Shown: piece after piece, positions 39,384-45,833 of the stretch | Layout: the number at the start of each line of letters is the position of its first letter | How positions within the stretch are numbered: the first letter of the stretch is position 1 | Assembly: GCA_036375215.1 (NCBI GenBank) | Contig: DASUSH010000016.1 | Coordinates: 1 to 45,833, forward strand | Length of the DNA: 45,833 bases | DNA from: DASUSH01 sp036375215 | Lineage (GTDB): Bacteria > Actinomycetota > Thermoleophilia > Solirubrobacterales > 70-9 | Direction: 5' to 3' | Notes under the pieces: generated by a model | The model's input: only the letters and a program-made list of their open reading frames with translations | What the model was told of the DNA's origin: nothing | The model's database searches: none | Made by a program: the position numbers and the translations under genes

Positions 39384-40157
39384 ATGCTGGACGAAGCCCT
39401 GGTCGGCGCCGCGATCGCGTTCGCGGTGGCGGTCGTGACCACCCCCGTCGGCGTCTCGGGCGCGGTCTTCCTGGTCCCGGTACAGGTCAGCGTCCTGAGC
39501 GTGCCGAGCCCGGCGGTGACGCCAACCAACCTGCTCTACAACCTGGTCGCGATCCCGGGGGCGCTCGCCCAGTTCCACCGCGCCGGCCGCCTGCGGGGGT
39601 CGCTTGTCCGCCTGCTCGTCCTCGGCACGCTGCCCGGCGTCGTCGCCGGGGCGGTGATCCGGGTCGAGCTCCTTTCGGGGCCGGAGGCGTTCTACCTCGT
39701 GATCGCCGCCGTGCTGGCGCCGCTCGGCGCCTGGCTGGCGCTCGGCGGGCCGGCGCGGCCCGGCGAGCGCCCGCGGCTTACCGACCACCAGGTCGTCGCA
39801 CTCGCGCTCGCCGTCGGCACGATCGGCGGGATCTACGGGATCGGCGGCGGCTCGATCCTCGCCCCGATCCTCGCCGGGGTCGGCTTCGGGATCGCCGAGG
39901 TCGCGCCCGCCACGCTCGCCGCGACCTTCCTCACCTCGATCGCGGGGGTCGCCACCTACGCCCTGCTCAGCCTCACCGAGCCCGGCGACATCGCCCCCGA
40001 GTGGGGAATCGGGATCGCGATCGGCGCCGGCGGGCTCGCCGGCGGGCTCGCCGGCCTGCGGCTCGCGCCGCGCCTGCCGGAGCCGCTCCTGCGCCGCGGG
40101 CTCGGGATCCTCGCCCTCGCCCTCGGCGCCCGCTACGCGGTCCTCGGGCTGGCCTGA
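39384..40157 (+). CDS. TauE/SafE family sulfite/sulfonate exporter
   Basis: A 257-residue integral membrane protein with about eight hydrophobic segments in two similar halves. The family motifs appear twice: GVSGAVFLVPVQVSVL near residue 22 (with TPTNLLYNL) and GIGGGSILAPILAGVGFG near residue 153 (with LAATFLTSIAG). These proteins are thought to move sulfite, sulfonates or other anions across the membrane. The neighbourhood, with an Rrf2 regulator and a sulfate uptake operon, fits a sulfur role. The start at ATG 39384 leaves a normal N-terminus with the first helix. The divergent gene upstream starts 60 bases away. Confidence 0.92.
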   Translation: MLDEALVGAAIAFAVAVVTTPVGVSGAVFLVPVQVSVLSVPSPAVTPTNLLYNLVAIPGALAQFHRAGRLRGSLVRLLVLGTLPGVVAGAVIRVELLSGPEAFYLVIAAVLAPLGAWLALGGPARPGERPRLTDHQVVALALAVGTIGGIYGIGGGSILAPILAGVGFGIAEVAPATLAATFLTSIAGVATYALLSLTEPGDIAPEWGIGIAIGAGGLAGGLAGLRLAPRLPEPLLRRGLGILALALGARYAVLGLA

Positions 40158-40209
40158 CCGCTGCGATCGCCCGGTTGGCTCCGCCCGCTCCACCGCGCAT
40201 AATTGGGCC

Positions 40210-40668
40210 ATGCGGATCTCGGCGAAGGCGGACTACGCGGTCAGGGCCTCGATCGAGCTCGCAACGGAGGAGGTCGTCACCCCGGTCAAGGGCGAGCGCA
40301 TCGCCGACGCGCAGAAGATCCCGCTCCGCTTCCTCGAGAACATCCTCGGCGAGCTCCGCCACGCCGGCCTCGTGCAGAGCCAGCGCGGCGCCGAGGGCGG
40401 CTACTGGCTCAGCCGCCCGCCGGCGGAGATCACGCTTGCCGAGATCATCCGCGCCGTCGAAGGGCCGCTGGCGACGACCCGCGGCGAGCGCCCCGAGGAC
40501 CTCGAGTACCGCGGGGCGTCCCAGCCCCTGCAGTCGGTCTGGATCGCCCTGCGGGCGAATATCCGCGACGTCCTCGAGTCCGTGACGCTCGCCGACATCG
40601 TCGCCGGCGAGCTGCCGCCGGAGATCGTCGAGCTCACCGAGGGGCCCGACGTCTGGCAGCCCCACTAG
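40210..40668 (+). CDS. Rrf2 family transcriptional regulator without cysteines
   Basis: A 152-residue regulator with the Rrf2 signature MRISAKADYAVRASIELA, a winged helix-turn-helix (IADAQKIPLRFLENILGELRHAGLVQSQRG) and GGYWLSRPPAEITLAEIIRAVEGP. Unlike IscR, RsrR or NsrR it has no Cys at all, so it cannot bind an iron-sulfur cluster through the usual three Cys. Such proteins include CymR, the sulfur regulator of Bacillus, which needs CysK. Its position after a TauE/SafE permease and near cysPTWA supports a sulfur role; this is inference. Its stop overlaps the convergent hydrolase stop in CTAG. No ribosome site is clear. Confidence 0.9.
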   Translation: MRISAKADYAVRASIELATEEVVTPVKGERIADAQKIPLRFLENILGELRHAGLVQSQRGAEGGYWLSRPPAEITLAEIIRAVEGPLATTRGERPEDLEYRGASQPLQSVWIALRANIRDVLESVTLADIVAGELPPEIVELTEGPDVWQPH

Positions 40669-41531
40669 CCCGACTGAATCGCCGGCGCCGGCTCGGGGTC
40701 GATCGCCTCCCCGGCGCCGGCTCGAGCCGGGTCGCCCGCGATGAACTCGGCGAGGACCGGGGCGAGCTTCTCCATCTTGATGTTGTGGCTGACCCCCTGG
40801 AGCTCGCGAAGCTCGGAGTTCGGGAGCACCTCGGCGAGGGCGCGTGAGCCGTCGCGCAGCACGTCCGGGCTCTTCGAGCCGGAAACCACCTGCACCGGCA
40901 TCGTGATCGCGGCGAACTCGTCCGGGTCGAGCGCCGCTCCGTACATCCGGTCCTTCCGGAGCGCGGCCCAGTCGTAGGGCAGCGTGAGCGCCGTCGCCCG
41001 CAGCCCCTTCCACATCGGCGCCAGCCGCATCATCGCGACGAACGGCGCCGGGATGCCGATCGAGTTTCGCATGAAGTGCTTGACGGCCCCGTCGCGGTCG
41101 CCGGCGGCGACGAGCGCGTCGAGGCGCTCGCCGTAGTCCGGCGTCGGCCGGGTCGCCTGCGGGTCGACGATGAACGGGACCTCGTAGACCGAGACGCGCT
41201 CGACGCCGATGCCCGCGGCGGCGGCGCTCAGGGCCAGGGCACCGCCCGAAGACCAGCCCCAGAGCGAAGCCGAGCCGCCCACAGCCTCGATCAGGGCGGC
41301 GAGGTCCTCGACCTCGCGCTCCGGGGCGAACGGCCCAGCCTCGGTCGAGTCACCGCGTCCCCGCCGGTCGTAGTTGACGACCGTGCAGGACTCGGCGAGC
41401 AGGCTCGCGAGCCGCTCGGTCTTCTTGAACTTGCGATAGCCGAGCGCGCCGGCGACCAGGATCACCACCGGCCCGCTGCCCACGCGGTCGTAGGCGATCG
41501 CGGTGCCGTCTTTCGAGATGACAGTCTGCAT
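40665..41531 (-). CDS. Alpha/beta hydrolase
   Basis: A 288-residue serine hydrolase starting at ATG 41531 after the ribosome site GGGAGG; a longer frame upstream lacks one. The nucleophile elbow is GWSSG (residues 92-96) with Ser94 as nucleophile; the oxyanion-hole region VAGALGYRKF and the NYDRRGRGDS segment (about residues 53-62) are typical of epoxide-hydrolase/haloperoxidase-like members. The histidine is in GVSHNIKM near residue 255, and the acidic residue is probably Asp in VSGSKSPDV near 228. The substrate is unknown. It is separated from the cys operon by about 60 bases and is convergent with the Rrf2 gene. Confidence 0.88.
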   Translation of the reverse strand: MQTVISKDGTAIAYDRVGSGPVVILVAGALGYRKFKKTERLASLLAESCTVVNYDRRGRGDSTEAGPFAPEREVEDLAALIEAVGGSASLWGWSSGGALALSAAAAGIGVERVSVYEVPFIVDPQATRPTPDYGERLDALVAAGDRDGAVKHFMRNSIGIPAPFVAMMRLAPMWKGLRATALTLPYDWAALRKDRMYGAALDPDEFAAITMPVQVVSGSKSPDVLRDGSRALAEVLPNSELRELQGVSHNIKMEKLAPVLAEFIAGDPARAGAGEAIDPEPAPAIQSG

Positions 41532-41595
41532 CGAAGCCTCCCACCGTTCCCTTGTCGTGTTCGTCTCGGTGCTTAGACCGCGACCGCGCGGGAAA

Positions 41596-41730
41596 CTAAT
41601 CGGAGCGACCGCGGCGGCGCGAGCGCTCGAGGTCCTCGGCGGCGGCACTGCCGAGGCCCCAGGCGACGAGGCAGAGGAACCCGATCAGCGCCGCGCAGAG
41701 TACGAAGAGGGCGATCGCGGCCGGGCTCAT
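41596..41730 (-). CDS. 44-residue single-pass membrane protein of the sulfate operon
   Basis: An ATG at 41730 overlaps the cysA stop TGA as ATGA, giving a 44-codon frame ending in TAG at 41598-41596. The product has a hydrophobic segment at residues about 5-27 (IALFVLCAALIGFLCLVAWG) followed by a short charged tail ending in Ser-Asp with several Arg residues (EDLERSRRRGRSD). This is the layout of small membrane subunits with the tail inside. The perfect start/stop overlap with cysA strongly suggests translation. It could be an accessory or stability subunit of the transporter; no family is recognised. Confidence 0.7.
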   Translation of the reverse strand: MSPAAIALFVLCAALIGFLCLVAWGLGSAAAEDLERSRRRGRSD

Positions 41731-42725
41731 TGCTGCAGGGCCTGGATCTCTTCGGTGTGCGGCTGGCCGTCGCGGAAGGTCTTGCGCCGGCTCGGGCGCA
41801 CGTAGACGATCGTGCCGTCGTCGAGCTCGAGCGAATCGGCCTCCACCCGCGTGAGCTGGGCCCAGAGCTTCTCGCCGTCGGGCAGGGCAAGCTCGACGCG
41901 GACCTCGAAGCCGAGGTGGACGACGCGCTCGACCATCGCCTCGCGCACAGGTCCCCCGTTCGGCTCGAGCATCACGTCGAGGTCGTGCGGCCGGATGAAC
42001 GAGTCGCCGAGCTTGTTGACCGGCCCGACGAAGCTCATCACGAACTCGGTCTGCGGCTGCTCGTAGAGGTCGCGCGGCTCGCCGGCCTGCTCGACCCTGC
42101 CCTCGTTCATGACGACGATCTGCTCGGCCACGTCCATCGCCTCCTCCTGGTCGTGGGTGACGAAGATCGTCGTCACGTGGACCTCGTCGTGGAGGCGGCG
42201 CAGCCAGGTCCGCAGCTCCTTGCGGACCCGCGCGTCGAGCGCGCCGAAGGGCTCGTCGAGCAGCAGCACCTTGGGCTCGACCGCGAGCGCCCGGGCGAGC
42301 GCCATGCGCTGGCGCTGCCCGCCGGAGAGCTGCGACGGATACCGATGCGCCATCCCCTGCAGCTGCACGAGGTGCATGAGCTCCTTGACCCGGTCGCGGA
42401 TCTTGTCGCGCGGGGTCTTGCGGATGCGCAGGCCGAAGGCGATGTTGTCGCGCACGGTCATGTGCTTGAACGCCGCGTAGTGCTGGAAGACGAAGCCGAT
42501 GTCGCGCTCCCGCACGCTCTGCCTGGTCACGTCCTGTCCCGAGATCACGACCCGGCCCGAGTCGGGTACCTCGAGCCCGGCGATGATCCGCAGCAGGGTC
42601 GACTTGCCGGAGCCGCTCGGGCCGAGCAGCGCCGTGAGCGAGCCGTCGGGAACGTTGATCGAGACGTCGGTGAGCGCGGCGAAGCCGTCGAAGTTCTTGG
42701 ACGCGTTCTGGACCTCAATGCTCAT
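41727..42725 (-). CDS. cysA: CysA sulfate/thiosulfate ABC transporter ATPase
   Basis: A 332-residue ATPase. Walker A is GPSGSGKST (residues 35-43), the signature is LSGGQRQRMALARAL and Walker B is VLLLDEPFGALD, with the H-loop THDQEEAMDVAE. The HYAAFKHMTVRDNIAFGL Q-loop segment and VGPVNKLG are typical of CysA. The C-terminal part (about residues 235-332) is a shortened TOBE region, normal for actinobacterial CysA. Start ATG 42725 overlaps the cysW stop by four bases and the gene is followed directly by the 44-residue membrane protein. It powers uptake by CysT and CysW from the lipoprotein binding subunit. Confidence 0.95.
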   Translation of the reverse strand: MSIEVQNASKNFDGFAALTDVSINVPDGSLTALLGPSGSGKSTLLRIIAGLEVPDSGRVVISGQDVTRQSVRERDIGFVFQHYAAFKHMTVRDNIAFGLRIRKTPRDKIRDRVKELMHLVQLQGMAHRYPSQLSGGQRQRMALARALAVEPKVLLLDEPFGALDARVRKELRTWLRRLHDEVHVTTIFVTHDQEEAMDVAEQIVVMNEGRVEQAGEPRDLYEQPQTEFVMSFVGPVNKLGDSFIRPHDLDVMLEPNGGPVREAMVERVVHLGFEVRVELALPDGEKLWAQLTRVEADSLELDDGTIVYVRPSRRKTFRDGQPHTEEIQALQQ

Positions 42726-43624
42726 CGGGGATCCTCCTCATCGGTTGGCTCGGTGACTTGGGGCGCGATCGCGATCGTGGTCGGGGTCGCCGCGACCTTG
42801 TCGCGGCGCCGAATGAGATTCATCGAGGCGAGCGTCAGAAGCGCCAGGATCGCCAGCACGATCGAGGCGCTGTAAGCCCCAGCGACGTGGTCGCCGAGCA
42901 GCTCGTACTGGCGTGCGACGAAGAGGGGCACGGTCTCGGTCTCGCCGGCGACGTTCGAGGAGACGACGCTGACCGCGCCGAACTCGCCAAGGGCGCGGGC
43001 CGTGGCGAGCACGACGCCGTAGGTGACCCCCCAGCGGATCGCCGGCAGGGTGATCCTCCAGAACGTCTGCCAGCCGCTCGCCCCGAGCGTCGACGCGGCC
43101 TGCTCCTGGTCGGTGCCGATCTCGCGGAGGACCGGCTCGACCTCGCGGACAACGAACGGCAGCGAGACGAACGTCGTCGCGATCGCCATCCCGATCGGAC
43201 TGAAGATGATCTGGATCCCGTTCTCGAAGAACCACTCCCCGAGCCAGCTGTCGCGCGGGCCGTAGAGCAGCAGGAGCGCGAGACCGATCACGACCGGCGA
43301 GATCGCGAAGGGGAGATCGATAAGCGCGTTCAGGAAAGCCTTGCCGCGGAACTTCTGGCGGACGAGGACGAGCGCGGTGAGCACGCCGAAGATCGTGTTC
43401 AGCGGCACCGCGATCAGGCACATCACGATCGTCAGGAAGAAGGCGTGTTGGGCCTCGGGAGTCGTCACCGCGTCGATCGCGGTGCCGATCCCGTAGGAGA
43501 TCGCCTCGAAGAAGATCCCGATCACGGGCAGGATCAGGAGCAGCCCGAGATAGACGAGCGCGACCGTCCGCAGGCCCCACTTGCTCGCGCGTCCCTGTCC
43601 GAGCGAGGCGGCGTTAGCGGTCAT
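42722..43624 (-). CDS. cysW: CysW sulfate ABC transporter permease
   Basis: A 300-residue membrane protein with about six helices. The ABC permease docking motif appears in EEAASTLGA-like form (EQAASTLGASGWQTFWRITLPAI, about residues 174-195) followed by TARALGEFGAVSVVSSN, the CysW pattern (the CysT protein has ARAVGEFGSLILIAK). The first helix (TVALVYLGLLLILPVIGIFF) is at residues 21-40. The gene overlaps cysT by 11 bases and cysA by four. It forms the sulfate channel with CysT. The C-terminal tail (PTTIAIAPQVTEPTDEEDPR) is polar and disordered. Confidence 0.94.
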   Translation of the reverse strand: MTANAASLGQGRASKWGLRTVALVYLGLLLILPVIGIFFEAISYGIGTAIDAVTTPEAQHAFFLTIVMCLIAVPLNTIFGVLTALVLVRQKFRGKAFLNALIDLPFAISPVVIGLALLLLYGPRDSWLGEWFFENGIQIIFSPIGMAIATTFVSLPFVVREVEPVLREIGTDQEQAASTLGASGWQTFWRITLPAIRWGVTYGVVLATARALGEFGAVSVVSSNVAGETETVPLFVARQYELLGDHVAGAYSASIVLAILALLTLASMNLIRRRDKVAATPTTIAIAPQVTEPTDEEDPR

Positions 43625-44465
43625 ATTTCACGCTCCGCCGTCCGATGAAGTTGATCCCGAAGAGGATGACCAGGGAGACGAGCAGGAGCACCACGGAGAC
43701 CGCGGCGGCGCCGGTGATGTTGCCGCCCTCGACCTGCTTGAAGATGTAGATGGAGGAGACCTCCTGGGTCGCTTTCGCGATCAGGATCAGCGAGCCGAAC
43801 TCGCCGACCGCGCGGGCGAACGCCAGCGCCGCGCCGGCGAGGACCGCGGGCGCCAGGTTCGGCAGCACTATCCGCCTGAAGGTGGTGAGCGGTCCGGCCC
43901 CAAGCGAGGCAGCCGCCTCCTCCATGTCGCGATCGAGCTCGAGCAGCGTCGGCTGCACCGCGCGGACGACGAAGGGCAGGGTGACGAAGAGCAGCGCGGT
44001 GATCACGCCGAGCTTCGTCGCGACGAAATTGTCGAGGCCGAGGAACCCGTTGGAGCCGTAGAGCGCGATCAGGGTTAGGCCCGCGACGATCGTCGGCAGC
44101 GCGAACGGAAGGTCGATGATCGAGTTCAGGATCCCCTTGCCCCGGAACTCGTCGCGGATCAGAACCCAGGCGATGAGCGTGCCCATGACCATGTTGATCA
44201 GGACGATCACGAGCGAGACGACGAGCGTCAGCTCGAGCGCCGCGATTGCCTCGGGACGCGTGATCTCGTCCCAGAACTCCGCGAGGCCCTCGTCGAAGGA
44301 ACGGGTGATGAGGGCAGCGATGGGCAGCAGCACCATCACGCTCAGCCAGAGCGTGACGATGCCGCGCTGCGCATAAGCGCCGCCGAGGCGCGGCCGCTTG
44401 TAAGCGGCCGGCCTCGGGAGCGCCAGGGTGGTGGAGCCCATGCCTCTTTGATTCGGCGTAGCCAT
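43614..44465 (-). CDS. cysT: CysT (CysU) sulfate ABC transporter permease
   Basis: A 283-residue membrane protein with about six helices, the first at about residues 35-54 (IVTLWLSVMVLLPIAALITR) after a polar, Arg/Pro-rich N-terminus. The permease docking motif is EEAAASLGAGPLTTFRRIVLPNLAP near residue 190 and ARAVGEFGSLILIAK near 222, as in CysT/CysU. DEFRGKG, a conserved loop before the fourth helix, is also present. The gene starts at ATG 44465, 5 bases after the binding-protein stop, and overlaps cysW by 11 bases. It pairs with CysW in the membrane. Confidence 0.94.
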   Translation of the reverse strand: MATPNQRGMGSTTLALPRPAAYKRPRLGGAYAQRGIVTLWLSVMVLLPIAALITRSFDEGLAEFWDEITRPEAIAALELTLVVSLVIVLINMVMGTLIAWVLIRDEFRGKGILNSIIDLPFALPTIVAGLTLIALYGSNGFLGLDNFVATKLGVITALLFVTLPFVVRAVQPTLLELDRDMEEAAASLGAGPLTTFRRIVLPNLAPAVLAGAALAFARAVGEFGSLILIAKATQEVSSIYIFKQVEGGNITGAAAVSVVLLLVSLVILFGINFIGRRSVKYDR

Positions 44466-44470
44466 GAGCC

Positions 44471-45538
44471 CTACTCGGTCGCCACCCCAAGCTCACGCTC
44501 GATATCGGCGACCGAGCCGTTCTCGGGGTCGAAGAACTCGGTGGCGACGGTCTCCCAGCCACCGAACTCCTCGATCGTGAACAGGCCCGGGGGCTCCGGG
44601 AAGTCCTCCTCGAACTCGGCGAGGACCTTCTCGTCGACGGGGCGGTAGCCGTTCTCGGCCCAGCCCGTCTGACCCTCCTCGGAGATGAGGTAATCACGGA
44701 ACGCCTCGGCCTCCTCGGCGTTGGGAGCGTCCGTCGGGATCACGCCCAGCGTCTCGATCAGGATCGTCTCGTCGGGGATCGTGTACTCGACCTCCTCGCC
44801 GGCCTCGATCGCGCCGATCGCCTCGTTCTCGTAGGAGAGCAGGACGTCGCCCTCGCCGCCGATGAACGTGTTCAGCGCGTCACGGGCGGAGGCGTCCTGG
44901 ATCGGGGTGTTCTCGAGCATCTGCTTCACGTACTCGAGTCCCTCCTCCTCGGTGCCACCCTTTTCGAGCACCTGGCCGTAGGCGGCCATGATGTTCCAGC
45001 GGGCGCCACCGGAGGTGAACGGGTTGGCGGTGACGACGTCGACGTCGCCGGTCACCAGGTCCTCCCAGTCCTCGATGCCCTCCGGATTGCCCGGACGGGT
45101 GACGAAGACCACCACGGAGTTCTGGATCCCGCCGCCGTAATCGGCGTCGGACCAGTCCTCGGAGACGATCCCGGCGTCGACGAGACGCGTGATGTCCGGC
45201 TCGAGCGGCAGGTGGACGAAGTCGGCCGGCTGGCCCGCCTCGACCGCCCGGGACTGATCGCCCGAGGCGCCGAACGAGTTGGCGAACTCGACCTCGCCGT
45301 CCTCGTTCTGGGCGTTGAAGTCCGGCTCGAGCGTCTCCGTGTAGGCCGTCTCCGGCGTGGAGTACGCGACCAGGTCGATCGACCCGCCGCTGCCGTCCCC
45401 GCTCGCCGAGGACTCGTCGTTCGAGCCTCCGCAGGCGGCGACGCCGACGACGAGCGCGGACGCGGCGACCGCGGCCGAAACCGGCCTGGCGAATCGGCGC
45501 GCGCGCCCTTTGAACCAATTGTCTCTCAAGGTTTTCAC
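44471..45538 (-). CDS. cysP: Sulfate-binding lipoprotein (Sbp/CysP family)
   Basis: A 355-residue solute-binding protein starting at GTG 45538. An Arg-rich n-region, hydrophobic core and lipobox VGVAAC (Cys36) show that it is a lipid-anchored extracellular protein. The mature region starts IDLVAYSTPETAY and contains FGASGDQSRAVEAGQPADFV and the NPFTSGGARWNIMAAYG motif, both from sulfate-binding proteins. No other start codon in frame lies upstream, and the ribosome site is weak because AAAGG abuts the GTG. First gene of the cysPTWA operon. It captures sulfate or thiosulfate; the sequence does not separate the two. Confidence 0.93.
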   Translation of the reverse strand: MKTLRDNWFKGRARRFARPVSAAVAASALVVGVAACGGSNDESSASGDGSGGSIDLVAYSTPETAYTETLEPDFNAQNEDGEVEFANSFGASGDQSRAVEAGQPADFVHLPLEPDITRLVDAGIVSEDWSDADYGGGIQNSVVVFVTRPGNPEGIEDWEDLVTGDVDVVTANPFTSGGARWNIMAAYGQVLEKGGTEEEGLEYVKQMLENTPIQDASARDALNTFIGGEGDVLLSYENEAIGAIEAGEEVEYTIPDETILIETLGVIPTDAPNAEEAEAFRDYLISEEGQTGWAENGYRPVDEKVLAEFEEDFPEPPGLFTIEEFGGWETVATEFFDPENGSVADIERELGVATE

Positions 45539-45617
45539 CTTTCTCGATTGAATTGCTTGACAATGAGAAGGCGCGGCAGAGTAGCAGAGATTCCGACGGA
45601 AGTTGACTCAGCCGATC

Positions 45618-45660
45618 AAAAAAGGGAGAAGCCGGGTGCGAGGCGGCCATCCCCCCTCCC
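45618..45660 (-). terminator. Rho-independent terminator after the last gene
   Basis: On the minus strand GGGAG (45660-45656) pairs with CTCCC (45628-45624), with GCCG/CGGC pairing (45647-45644 and 45634-45631) inside, followed by six T (45623-45618). It starts 10 bases after the stop of the gene entering from the right and is the only T-run of this kind I noticed in the window. Confidence 0.45.
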
Positions 45661-45669
45661 CGCCAGCGC

Positions 45670-45833
45670 TCAGGGGTGGTCGTCGACCCAGGGAAGCGCC
45701 ATCCAGGCCGAGCAGCTCCACCCCTGCAACTCGGGGTCGGCGGGATGCCGCCGCTCCCCGAGGTCGAAGGCGGAGAGGCCGCAGTTCACCGTGCGCAGGT
45801 GCCAGAGCCGGTGGACGTCGGCGGCCCGGAAGC
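45670..45833 (-). CDS. C-terminal end of a hypothetical protein, 5' end outside window
   Basis: The minus-strand frame is open from the window edge for 54 codons to a TGA at 45672-45670. The visible end is rich in Trp, His and Cys (RLWHLRTVNCGLSAFDLG, then GWSCSAWMALPWVDDHP) and codons end in G or C like true genes here. A terminator-like hairpin follows the stop. I cannot recognise the family from 54 residues. The next gene downstream, the sulfate-binding lipoprotein, lies 131 bases away on the same strand and has its own promoter region. Confidence 0.5.
   Translation of the reverse strand, partial: FRAADVHRLWHLRTVNCGLSAFDLGERRHPADPELQGWSCSAWMALPWVDDHP

Noticed and set aside
39324..40211. 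An upstream extension of the Lys/Ala-rich gene (388 residues) opposite the TauE/SafE gene
   Set aside because: The ATG at 39323 has an excellent ribosome site and the extension is low-complexity shadow sequence.

Overview
The window is very GC-rich (roughly 70%), gene-dense DNA with almost no intergenic space. GTG and TTG starts are frequent and 1-4 base stop/start overlaps (TGATG, ATGA, GTGA) are the rule. The gene families (MoaD-MoaE fusion, ECF41 sigma factor, DUF6457, LmeA-type lipoprotein, MmpL-type exporter, Mo hydroxylases) point to a high-GC actinobacterium, perhaps of the Solirubrobacterales/Thermoleophilia type; this lineage call is inference. I see no tRNA, rRNA, CRISPR array, insertion sequence or phage gene, and no gene-free stretch longer than 300 bases.

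Layout. 1-2256: a partial hypothetical gene, a DUF1697 protein, a small acidic protein and an SRPBCC protein. 2261-6435: an acetone-carboxylase-beta/hydantoinase-like protein, then, divergently, an NAD-dependent epimerase coupled to an ECF41 sigma factor and preceded by a match to the ECF41 promoter. 6412-9622: an MMPL exporter with a divergent TetR regulator and an AT-rich operator/promoter between them. 9647-16051: an LmeA-like lipoprotein/secreted protein, an SDR epimerase coupled to a 1159-residue aldehyde dehydrogenase/GMC alcohol oxidase fusion, and a metallophosphoesterase.

16060-35892 is a molybdenum island: moeA-moaX(moaD::moaE)-moaC-mog, mobA, a YdeP/FdhF-like Mo oxidoreductase, a CO-dehydrogenase-like hydroxylase (S-L-M order) with mocA and coxG, fdhD, a lipoprotein, a second Mo oxidoreductase with MOSC and DUF6457 partners, an HTH-TOBE regulator coupled to modABC, and moaA. 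Molybdate uptake, cofactor synthesis (GTP to MPT to Mo-MPT), the GMP and CMP branches, sulfuration and three Mo enzymes therefore lie within 20 kb. moeB, needed to activate the MoaD part, is not in the window.

35932-39323: an operon for a small Lys/Ala-rich protein, a secreted glycerophosphodiester phosphodiesterase and a membrane-anchored PI-PLC-like protein. 39384-45538: a sulfur block with a TauE/SafE permease, a cysteine-less Rrf2 regulator, an alpha/beta hydrolase and a cysPTWA sulfate-uptake operon that ends in a previously easy-to-miss 44-residue membrane protein. The window closes inside a further minus-strand gene with a terminator.

Non-coding structure of interest: three copies of the palindrome GGGGTCTGACCCC at gene 3' ends, a 169-base element with 14-base perfect terminal inverted repeats between fdhD and a lipoprotein gene, and palindromic candidate operators at the Mo regulator and the MMPL/TetR promoter.
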